Shown piece after piece: positions 33,381 through 41,400 of a stretch of 64,000 nucleotides of DNA. The DNA is from Terrabacter sp040702505. Its GTDB lineage: Bacteria; Actinomycetota; Actinomycetes; Actinomycetales; Dermatophilaceae. The stretch is taken from positions 310,001 through 374,000 of the forward strand of contig NZ_JBFBLC010000002.1 in assembly GCF_040702505.1 (NCBI RefSeq), read 5' to 3'. The stretch's first letter is position 1; every line of letters starts with the position of its first letter. A program made the translations under genes and the position numbers. A model generated the notes under the pieces. That model saw nothing but the letters and a program-made list of their open reading frames with translations, made no database searches and was not told where the DNA came from.

Positions 33381-34487
33381 TCAGGAGTGGCGGGCGGTCG
33401 AGACCGCCACGAGCTCCCCGAGCACGTCGAGGGCCGACGCGTCGTAGGAGCCCGTCGCCCCGGCCCGCTCGAGCGCCGCACGCGCGTCGCGGGCCAGCTC
33501 GCCGATGAGCGACTCGACCCGATCGACCGCGCCCGTGTCGACGAGCACGCGACGGATCGACTCGATGCCCAGCAGGTCGAGGTCGTCGCGTCCCAGCAGG
33601 CTCTCGACGCTCTTGCGGTCCCCGTCGGAGGCGGCGTCGAGGGCGTGGGCCACGAGCACCGTGCGCTTGCCCTCGCGCAGGTCGTCGCCGGCGGGCTTGC
33701 CCGTCGCCTCGGGGTCCCCGAAGACGCCGAGGAGGTCGTCGCGCAGCTGGAAGGCCTCGCCGAGGGCCAGGCCGTAGTCCGACAGCGGCGCCAGCGACTC
33801 GTGGGGGGCGCCCCCGACGAGCGCGCCGATGAGCAGCGGGTGCTCGATCGTGTACTTGGCGCTCTTGAAGCGGATCACCTTGCGTGCCGAGGCGATCCGG
33901 GCGTCCAGGTCGAGGCCGTCCCAGCCGCGGGCCGACTCGAGCAGGTCGAGGAACTGGCCGCCCATGAGCTGGGTGCGCATGGCGTCGAAGAGGCGGCGCC
34001 CGCGAGCCAGCTGCTCGTCGGGCAGCCCGCACGTGGCATACAGCTCGTCGCACCACGTCAGGCACAGGTCGCCGGCCAGGATCGCCGTGCCCTCGCCGAA
34101 GCGGTCCGCGTCGCCCGCCCAGCCACGCTGCGAGTGCAGCGAGGCGACGGCGCGGTGCGCGGACGGCATACCGCGCCGGGTGTCGCTGCGGTCCATGACG
34201 TCGTCGTGGAGCAGGGCTGCGCCCTGGAAGAACTCCATGCTCGCGGCCAGGCGCACGAGCGCGTCGGAGTCGGGGCCGCCGGCGGCGCGGTAGCCCCAGT
34301 AGAGGAAGCCCGCACGCAGGCCCTTCCCGCCGGTCAGCAGCCCGGACACGGCCGAGACGAGGGGCGCGATCTCCTCACCGATCTCGGCGAGCGACTGCGT
34401 GGCCCCGTCGATCTGCCCGTCGATCGCCTGCTGCACCCGACGGCGCAGCACGTCCAGGTCGGTGGGGGTCTGCACGGGGTCCTCCAT
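33381..34487 (-). CDS. polyprenyl (geranylgeranyl-type) diphosphate synthase
   Basis: A 368-residue trans-isoprenyl diphosphate synthase that extends allylic diphosphates with isopentenyl diphosphate. The first Asp-rich motif is LLHDDVMDRSDTRRG (DDxxD, near residue 98) and the second is FQLRDDLLGVFGD (near 250). Conserved Lys/Arg for diphosphate binding are KGLRAGF and SAKYTIEHP. Chain length cannot be fixed from sequence. The M. tuberculosis counterpart at this position is idsA2 (Rv2173). A TAGGCT -10 lies at 34509-34514. Two GGCATAC motifs fall inside. Confidence 0.92.
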   Translation of the reverse strand: MEDPVQTPTDLDVLRRRVQQAIDGQIDGATQSLAEIGEEIAPLVSAVSGLLTGGKGLRAGFLYWGYRAAGGPDSDALVRLAASMEFFQGAALLHDDVMDRSDTRRGMPSAHRAVASLHSQRGWAGDADRFGEGTAILAGDLCLTWCDELYATCGLPDEQLARGRRLFDAMRTQLMGGQFLDLLESARGWDGLDLDARIASARKVIRFKSAKYTIEHPLLIGALVGGAPHESLAPLSDYGLALGEAFQLRDDLLGVFGDPEATGKPAGDDLREGKRTVLVAHALDAASDGDRKSVESLLGRDDLDLLGIESIRRVLVDTGAVDRVESLIGELARDARAALERAGATGSYDASALDVLGELVAVSTARHS

Positions 34488-34918
34488 CGAGTCGCGGGAA
34501 TCGTGGTCAGCCTACGCGGAGGCCGGTGCGCTCCGTGCGCGGCCCGCACGCGCGCGGACGGGCGTCCGCCTAGGGTGTTCACATGGCATACGGCACGGCG
34601 TCCTCGATGGCGCGGGCGGAACGGTTCACGCGGTCGATCCCCGCGATGATCGAGGCCGACACCCCGACGTTCAGCTTCGAGTTCTTTCCGCCGAAGGACG
34701 ACGCCGCCGAGGCCCAGCTGTGGAGCGCGATCCGGCGCCTCGAGAAGCTCTCGCCGAGCTTCGTCTCGATCACCTACGGCGCTGGCGGGGGCACGCGCGA
34801 CCGCACGGTGAGGCTGACCCAGCGTGTCCTCGAGGAGACCTCGCTCACCCCGATGGCGCACCTGACGTGCGTCGGGCACTCCGTCACCGAGCTGCGCGGC
34901 ATCGTGGGGTCGTATGCC
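34035..34918. repeat. cluster of four GGCATAC/GTATGCC motifs
   Basis: Copies at 34035-34041, 34164-34171 (full CGGCATAC), 34585-34591 (inside the first metF codons) and 34912-34918 (GTATGCC). This is a dense part of the dispersed motif family described in the findings. Confidence 0.7.
34571..34576 (+). promoter_or_regulatory. -10 hexamer TAGGGT of metF
   Basis: TAGGGT ends 6 nt before the ATG at 34583, pointing to a leaderless transcript. Confidence 0.55.
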
Positions 34919-35491
34919 GCAGCCGGGGTCCGCAACATCCTCGCCCTGCGCGGCGACCCGCAGAGCGGTCTGGGCCAGCCGTGGGCGGCGCATCCAGAGG
35001 GTCTCGACCACGCCGAGGAGCTCGTCGCGCTCGTGCGTGGCCTCGGCGACTTCACCGTCGGGGTGGCGGCGTTCCCCGACGGCCACCCCGAGTCCCGCGA
35101 CGTCGGCGAGGACGCGGAGACGCTGGTGCGCAAGGAACGGGCGGGCGCCGAGTTCGCGATCACCCAGATGGTCTTCGACGTGGACAACTACCTGCGCCTG
35201 CGCGACGAGCTCGCCCGGCGCGGTTCGAGGCTTCCCGTGGTGCCGGCGATCATGCCGATCACCAACGCCCGCCAGGTGGTCCGGATGGCGCAGCTGGCGG
35301 GGCAGCCCATGCCGAGCGCCGTGACCGACCGGCTCGACCGCCACGGCGACGACGAGGCGGCCGTGCGGGCCGAGGGCATGGCGATCGCGACGGAGTCGTC
35401 GCGCCGCCTGCTCGACGAGGGAGCGCCCGGCATCCACTTCATCACCATGAACCGCTCCTCGGCCACGCTCGAGGTCTACGGCAACCTCTGA
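34583..35491 (+). CDS. metF: methylenetetrahydrofolate reductase
   Basis: Reduces 5,10-methylene-THF to 5-methyl-THF, supplying the methyl group for methionine synthesis. The 302-residue TIM-barrel protein has FSFEFFPPKDDAAE (residues 30-43, conserved Glu), FVSITYGAGGGTRD (near 65), ALRGDPQSG (near 123) and QMVFDVDNY (near 193), all family blocks. It corresponds to M. tuberculosis Rv2172c. It is leaderless and reads away from the isoprenyl synthase gene. Confidence 0.94.
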   Translation: MAYGTASSMARAERFTRSIPAMIEADTPTFSFEFFPPKDDAAEAQLWSAIRRLEKLSPSFVSITYGAGGGTRDRTVRLTQRVLEETSLTPMAHLTCVGHSVTELRGIVGSYAAAGVRNILALRGDPQSGLGQPWAAHPEGLDHAEELVALVRGLGDFTVGVAAFPDGHPESRDVGEDAETLVRKERAGAEFAITQMVFDVDNYLRLRDELARRGSRLPVVPAIMPITNARQVVRMAQLAGQPMPSAVTDRLDRHGDDEAAVRAEGMAIATESSRRLLDEGAPGIHFITMNRSSATLEVYGNL

Positions 35492-35498
35492 GCGGGCG

Positions 35499-36104
35499 TC
35501 AGGACCGCGGCGGCGGCTCCTCGTCCTGCCCTGCTCGCCAGTGCCGCCACTCCCGGGCCAGCATCGCGTACTCGTAGCCGTCCACCCAGCCGAGCTCGGC
35601 ATGCCAGGAGTCCTCGATGCCGTGGCGCTCGCGGCGCATCCCCGCCTTCTCCAGGACCCGTGCCGACGCGAGGTTGTCGGCGTTGCACCCGGCCGTCACC
35701 CGCCGCAGTCCGAGGCGGCCGAAGGCGCCGGCCAGCAGGCCCCGAGCGAGGTTCGTCGCCACGCCCCGGCCCGCGAACCGGGGGTCGACGATGTAGCCGA
35801 TGACGCCCTCGGTGCCGGTGGGCATCCCCGGTTGGCCCATGCCGTCGACGACGTCGAGGAAGCCCATCGCGACGACGGACCCGTCGAGCTCGGCCACGCA
35901 CGAGAAGTCGGTGGGGCTCTCGGGCACGGCCAGCCACTCGGTGCGGAACGCCTCGGGGTCGACGCTCGTCCGCAGCATCCACCGGTTGACGGCGGGGTCG
36001 TTGCGGAAGGTCAGCAGCTGCTCGACGTCGGTGGCGCCGGCCTCGCGCAGGAGCAGCGGACCGACCCGGAGCGGCCACGGCGTGGGAGTCGGGCTGGGAG
36101 TCAC
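35499..36104 (-). CDS. GNAT-family N-acetyltransferase (RimJ/RimL-like)
   Basis: A 201-residue acetyltransferase of the RimJ-like Acetyltransf_3 class. VGPLLLREAGATDVEQLLTFRNDPAVNRWM opens the fold, IGYIVDPRFAGRGVATNLARGLL is the acetyl-CoA-binding motif A (near residue 107), and NLASARVLEKAGMRRE follows. The substrate may be a protein N-terminus or a small amine. I start at GTG 36104; the frame runs further upstream without clear coding character. It converges with metF, 7 bp apart. Confidence 0.82.
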   Translation of the reverse strand: MTPSPTPTPWPLRVGPLLLREAGATDVEQLLTFRNDPAVNRWMLRTSVDPEAFRTEWLAVPESPTDFSCVAELDGSVVAMGFLDVVDGMGQPGMPTGTEGVIGYIVDPRFAGRGVATNLARGLLAGAFGRLGLRRVTAGCNADNLASARVLEKAGMRRERHGIEDSWHAELGWVDGYEYAMLAREWRHWRAGQDEEPPPRS

Positions 36105-36207
36105 GCTGGCATCGTCGTCGGCGCTCGTCCACGTGCACAACCGGTTTGCGGCCGCCCGCCTGCGACGGTGGGGAACGGGACGGTGGGGAACGAGGCGGTG
36201 GGGAGCC

Positions 36208-36939
36208 TCATGCCTCCTGGTCGAAGGGCGCTTCGGGTCCGCCGTCGGTTCGCGCCCTCCGGCGACGCGGCGGACCACCGCGGGACGGAGGACGGCGTGG
36301 ATCAGCAGATCCGGCAGGTCCGCGTCCTTGCCGACCGCTCGGGGCCGTGATGCCGACGCGCTCGCCCCAGGCGTCGTAGCGCCGCTTGTAGCGACGGATG
36401 CGGCCGGCCACCTTGTAGACGAGGAAGGCTCCGGCTGCAAGGAGCACGAGAGCGATGGAGGCCGCCCACCAGGGGTGGGCGATGGCGAGGGCAGTGACAC
36501 CGGTGACGGTGACGTCCTCGGCGGTGCTGACGACGACGTTGCTCGCCGGCTCGGGGGAGGTGTTCACGGCAGCGCGGAGCCCGGCCTTGATGGTGTGCGA
36601 GACGAGTGCGGTGACGCCACCGGTGGCAGCGCCGATGGCAGCGTCGAGGCTCGCCGTCTCGTGGCCGATGAGGTAGCCGATGGTCGCGCCGACGGCCGGT
36701 CGGACGACGGTGTGGACCGAGTCCCAGACGGAGTCCACGTAGGGGATCTTGTCGGCGAGCATCTCCACGAGGAAGAGGATCGCGGCGCCGACGAGCACGT
36801 CGGTCCGCGCGAGGGCGTCCGGGATCTGGCTGATGCCGAAGACCCGGTCGGCGAGCCCGAGGACGAGCACGACGGCATACGCGTTGATGCCGCTGCCCCA
36901 CCCGGTGGTGAAGGCGAGGGGGATGAGCTCGGCGCCCAC
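36208..36939 (-). CDS. DUF4126 integral membrane protein
   Basis: A 243-residue membrane protein with five or so predicted helices (FTTGWGSGINAYAVVLVLGLADRVFG; LVGAAILFLVEMLADKIPYVDSVWD; ATIGYLIGH; WAASIALVLLAAGAFLVYKVAG) and a basic Pro/Arg-rich tail of about 45 residues. The GSGINAY and DKIPYVDSVWD segments are typical of DUF4126, a family without known function. GTG start at 36939 with AAGGAG 5 nt upstream. Confidence 0.85.
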   Translation of the reverse strand: MGAELIPLAFTTGWGSGINAYAVVLVLGLADRVFGISQIPDALARTDVLVGAAILFLVEMLADKIPYVDSVWDSVHTVVRPAVGATIGYLIGHETASLDAAIGAATGGVTALVSHTIKAGLRAAVNTSPEPASNVVVSTAEDVTVTGVTALAIAHPWWAASIALVLLAAGAFLVYKVAGRIRRYKRRYDAWGERVGITAPSGRQGRGPAGSADPRRPPSRGGPPRRRRARTDGGPEAPFDQEA

Positions 36940-37457
36940 GGCACTCCTTCGGGTCGCGCGCCGCCGTCGGTGCGCCGGTGCTGCTGTCGCCAGTGTGCCA
37001 AGGTCCGCGTGTCGGTGCACTGCTCGAGGGACGTGCAGGCACGGAGAACGGGCCCGGTCCGCGGGCGGACGGGACCCCTGCACCCCTCCGTTCGCGGACC
37101 GGACCCGCGAGGCCCACTCTGCCGGTCGGCGCCGACAGGGGGCCTGAGCACCACTACTCACGTGGGGTGGCCCGAGCCGGCGGGAGGTGCTGCGCAAAAG
37201 GGTCGGGGCACCCGGCGGGACTGCCTTGACAGGCTGTCGGCGGCAGGGGTTACGCTTTGAACATCGAACAAGTGTTCGAACGCCTTGCTCGGCCCGTGCC
37301 GAGTGGCGTCGGGACTGGTTCGAGCCGAGGCCGAGGTCTCGGGCAGGTCCAGTCAGGTTGTCAGTTTCAGTCGTCGGTTGGTGTCGGGCCGCCCGTGTGG
37401 GGCGCGGGTGGCCTGGGTCGTGATGTCCGGCCTCGACGTGTCCGAGGGAGACGTGTC
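36940..37457. other. 518-bp intergenic region with divergent promoters
   Basis: The left part (36940-37220) is GC-rich with several short inverted repeats, for example around 37055-37080, and no convincing ORF. The centre carries the LexA-controlled promoter. The right part (37280-37457) would be an untranslated leader of about 190 nt. A 68-codon frame in the leader at 37285-37491 overlaps the next gene's start and has poor codon bias. Confidence 0.6.
37226..37279 (+). promoter_or_regulatory. SOS promoter with LexA box
   Basis: TTGACA at 37226-37231 and TACGCT at 37251-37256 (19-bp spacing) form a -35/-10 pair. Immediately downstream, 37264-37279 is a perfect-arm dyad TCGAAC-AAGT-GTTCGA, matching the actinobacterial LexA operator (TCGAAC-N4-GTTCGA). 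Bound LexA would cover the transcription start and repress the polymerase operon until DNA damage. Confidence 0.85.
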
Positions 37458-37886
37458 GTGGTGCGTAGGTTCAGTGACTCCGTGCAGGTGAGGCTGCAGG
37501 AGCGTCAGCGGTGCAGGGTGGCCCAGCCCGCCGGCTCGGCCGGTGCGGTTGCGCCGGGCGGTTCGGCCGCCTCGGGAGGGGCGGAGCCCTTCGAGGGCGG
37601 GGTCGCCGGCCCGCCACCGGAGGCGTTCATCTGGCGTGGCCGGCTCTATGTCGTGCGCCAGGTGCTCGGCCAGTGGCGCGAGCGTCGCGCCTGGTGGCAT
37701 GACGCGCTCGAGGCCGACGAGGAGCAGGTGCGTCCCGGCGAGACGCTCGTCGCCGCAGCGAGGGAGCAGCACGTCTGGCGCGTGGAGGCGAGCCCGGGGT
37801 GGTCGTTCGCACCAGGGGTCTACGACCTCGCGCACGACGAGTCCCCGCGGGGCGACCGGTGGTCGCTCGTGCGCGTCGCCGACTGA
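37458..37886 (+). CDS. DUF6504 family protein of the SOS mutagenesis locus
   Basis: A 142-residue protein starting VVRRFSDSVQVRLQ. After a Gly/Ala/Pro linker (residues 22-52) comes a conserved block, AFIWRGRLYVVRQVLGQWRERRAWWHD, and a C-terminal sheet-like part (QHVWRVEASPGWSFAPGVYDLAHD). The family is usually found with DnaE2-type polymerases; biochemical role unknown. GTG 37458 follows GAGGGAG by 7 nt; the next GTG (37461) is an alternative. It is the first gene under the LexA box. Confidence 0.8.
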   Translation: MVRRFSDSVQVRLQERQRCRVAQPAGSAGAVAPGGSAASGGAEPFEGGVAGPPPEAFIWRGRLYVVRQVLGQWRERRAWWHDALEADEEQVRPGETLVAAAREQHVWRVEASPGWSFAPGVYDLAHDESPRGDRWSLVRVAD

Positions 37887-37919
37887 CCAGCTGCACCGTC
37901 CAGAGGAGAGAAGGCCACC

Positions 37920-38411
37920 GTGACCGCCGCCCACTCGCACACCCCCGTCTCGGGTCCGTACGTCTCGCGCCCGTCCGTCTCGCAGCCGCCCATCTCGGTG
38001 GCCGTGCTCGACCTGCTCGCGCGAGCTCGCACGACGCTCGAGTCCGCCTGCCACACCAGTGACGCCTCCGAGCGCTACCGCGGCGCCCATCTCGGGGCGC
38101 TCCGCGCGGCTGCAGCCCTGGTGGCGGCCCGGACCGCCCCCACACCGCGTGCCCGTCCGCGCAGCGTCTGGCAGCTCCTCCCGGGTGTCGCGCCCGAGCT
38201 GGGGGAGTGGGCCGCCTTCTTCGCGGCGTGCTCGGCCCACCGGTCGGCCATCGACCGCGGTGAGCTCATCAGTGCGCGTGAGTCCGACGACCTGCTGCGC
38301 CAGGCCGAGATGTTCCTCGAGATCGTTCAGGACCTGCTCGGCATCCCGCTGACCGTCCCCCTGCCGCAGTCGATCACGCCCGTCTCGAGGAGCCGGGCGA
38401 GCGGGGCGTGA
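37920..38411 (+). CDS. SAV_6107-type HEPN domain protein
   Basis: A 163-residue helical protein: AVLDLLARARTTLESACHTSDASERYRGAHLGALRAAAALVAARTA is the long first helical pair (residues 28-72), then a basic stretch and LGEWAAFFAACSAHRSAI. It matches the SAV_6107 HEPN family that accompanies actinobacterial dnaE2. The canonical HEPN RNase motif R-x4-6-H is present only loosely (RYRGAH), so nuclease activity is uncertain. GTG follows AGAAGG by 5 nt. It sits 33 bp after DUF6504 and 7 bp before dnaE2. Confidence 0.78.
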   Translation: MTAAHSHTPVSGPYVSRPSVSQPPISVAVLDLLARARTTLESACHTSDASERYRGAHLGALRAAAALVAARTAPTPRARPRSVWQLLPGVAPELGEWAAFFAACSAHRSAIDRGELISARESDDLLRQAEMFLEIVQDLLGIPLTVPLPQSITPVSRSRASGA

Positions 38412-38418
38412 GACCGGC

Positions 38419-41400
38419 ATGCCCACCACCAGCCCGCCCGTCAGCACCACGCCCATGAACACGACCATGAACTCGACCATGAACTCGACCATGAACTCGA
38501 CCGTGGACACGACCCCGAACGCAGCCCCGACCACAGTGACGAACACGGTGACGAACCCGGCCCCGACCACGGGAAGGAGCGCCGCCCAGGGCCCGGGTGG
38601 CGCCGGCGGCGAGAGCTTCGTGCACCTGCACGTCGCCTCGGGCTACTCGATGCGCTACGGCACCGCCAAGCCGCGCGAGCTCGTCGAGCGGGCCGCCGCG
38701 TTCGGGCAGCCGGCCCTCGCCCTGACCGACCGCGACGGGCTCTACGGCGCAGTCAAGTTCGTGCGCGCGTGCATGGAGCACGACGTCGCCCCGATCCTCG
38801 GCGTCGACCTCGCCCTCGGGCCCGACCGGCCCGAACGTCCCCGCCCCGTGCGCACACCGGTCCGCGGTGGTGCGCTCGTCGACCCACGGCTGCCCCGGAT
38901 CACCGTGCTGGCGCGGGGCAGCGGCACCGGCCTCGCGCCGGGCGAGGGCTGGGGGGCGCTCTGCCGGCTCGTCACCGCGACCCACCTGCGCGGTGAGCGC
39001 GGCAACCCGGTCACCACCGCCGGGCTCGTCGCCGAGCACGCACGCACCCGCCCTGAGCCGACGCCCGGATCTGCGCCGCCCAACCCCCTATCCGGACCCG
39101 AGTCCGTGCGCGCACCTCAGTCCGCCCTCGGCTCGGCCCGTCGCACGGCGGCGGGGTCGCCCGCGGGCTCGGCACCCTCTCGCCTCGTCGTCCTGCTCGG
39201 GCCCGACTCGGACGTGGGCCGCGCCGTCCTCGCCAAGCGGCGCGACCGGGCCCGTGCGGCGCTCGAGCGCTGGGTCGCGCTGCTGCCGCGTGGCGCCGTC
39301 GTCGTCGAGGTGGTGTGCCACGGCGGACCGGAGCACCAGCCCGGCAGCCTCGGACAGGCCGCGCGCATGCTCGCGCTCGCGCGGGAGGTCGGGGTGCCGA
39401 GCGTCATCACGGCCGCGGTGCGGCACACCGACCCCCAGGACGCCGCCATCGTCGACGTGCTCGACGCGGCGCGCCGGCTCGTCGCCCTCGACGCCCGGCA
39501 CCTCGACCGGGTCACCACCGCCGGGCACCTGTCGCCGACGCCCCTGATGCACGCGCTGGCCCTCGATGTCGTGCAGGTCTCCGGGCCGGGCCTCGTCGGC
39601 GGCGGGTCCCTGGCCCGGGAGCAGGCGCGCGAGCTGCTCGCCCGCACGACGGCCCTCGCCGCCGAGTGCATCCAGGACCCTCGGGCCGACCTCGGCATCG
39701 GCTCGGTGCACCTGCCCGAGCCGGGGATCCTCGGCATCCGGCCCGGCACCAATCCCCACCACGTCCTGGCCCGCCGGTGCCGTGAGGCGATCCCGACCCG
39801 CTACCCCGGGCGGTCCGAGACCGAGCTGCGAGCCGTCAGCGACCGCCTCGAGGACGAGCTCGGCGTCATCGAGACGCTCGGCTACGCCACGTACTTCCTC
39901 ACCGTCGCCCAGGTCTGCGACCTCATCCGCGAGATGGGGGTGCGGGTCGCGGCGCGCGGCTCCGGCGCCGGGTCGCTCGTCAACTACCTCCTCGGCATCT
40001 CCGGCGTCGACCCGATGCGCCACGGCCTGCTCATGGAGCGCTTCTGCTCGCCGCTGCGGGCTGAGCTGCCCGACATCGACATCGACGTCGAGTCCGCCCG
40101 CCGCACCGAGATCTACGAGCGCATCCTCGACCACTTCGGCGGCGAGCGGGTCACCTGCGTCTCGATGATGGACACCTACCGGGTGCGCCACGCGATCCGC
40201 GACGCCGGTGCTGCGCTCGGGCTACCACCACCCGAGGTCGACGCGATGGCCAAGGCCTTCCCGCACATCGCCGCACGCAACGTGCGGGCCGCCCTCGCCG
40301 AGCTGCCCGAGCTGCGGGCGAGCGGGCTCGACGTGCCGCGTCTGCAGCTGATGTTCGACATCGTCGAGCGCCTCGACGGGCTGCCCCGGCACATCGCCCT
40401 GCACCCGTGCGGCGTGGTGCTCTCCGACTCCGTGCTGCTCGACCGCACCCCGGTCGAGGCGAGCTGGCTCGGCTTCCCGATGAGCCAGTTCGACAAGGAC
40501 GACGTCGAGGAGATGGGGCTGCTCAAGCTCGACGTCCTCGGCATCCGGATGCAGTCGGCGATGGCCCACGCGGTCGCCGAGGTCGAGCGCGTCGACGGCG
40601 ACCACGTCGACCTCGACGACGAGTCCCAGGTGCCCTTCGACGACGAGCCCACCTTCGAGCTGGTCCGCTCGACCAAGACCCTCGGCTGCTTCCAGATCGA
40701 GAGCCCGGGGCAGCGCGAGCTGATCGGCAAGTTCGGGCCGCGCAGCTTCGAGGACCTCATCATCGACATCTCGCTCTTCCGGCCCGGCCCGGTCAAGAGC
40801 GACATGATCATCCCGTTCCTCAACGCCCGCCAGGGCTGGGACGACCCGTCCTACCTGCACCCCTCGCTCGTGCCCGCGCTGGAGGAGACCGAGGGGGTGG
40901 TCGTCTTCCACGAGCAGGTGCTCATGATCGTCGCCGAGACGACAGGGGTGACCCTGGCCCAGGCCGACGAGGTGCGTCGCGCCCTCGGCACCCCGGAGGG
41001 GCAGCAGCGGATCGAGGGGTGGTGGCGGCCGGCCGCGAAGGCGCGTGGCTACGCGCCCGAGGTCGTCGACAAGATCTGGGAGGTCCTCAAGGCCTTCGCG
41101 TCGTTCGGCTTCTGCAAGGCCCACGCCGCCGCCTTCGCCCTGCCGACCTACCAGTCGGCCTGGCTCAAGACCCACCACCCCGCGGCCTTCCTCGCCGGGG
41201 TGCTGACCCACGACCCGGGCATGTACCCCAAGCGGCTCATCCTCGATGACGCCCGCACCTTCGGCATCGCGATCCTCGGGCTCGACGTCAACGTCTCGAC
41301 CGGCGCCTACCGCTTCGAGCGCACCGACGACGGCGGCGAGGCGATCCGGCTCTCGCTCGCCGACGTCCACGGCATCAGCGAGGCCGAGGTCGCCCAGATC

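Noticed and set aside
37285..37491. 68-codon ORF in the SOS leader
   Set aside because: Overlaps the DUF6504 start, has mixed codon bias and no recognisable features.
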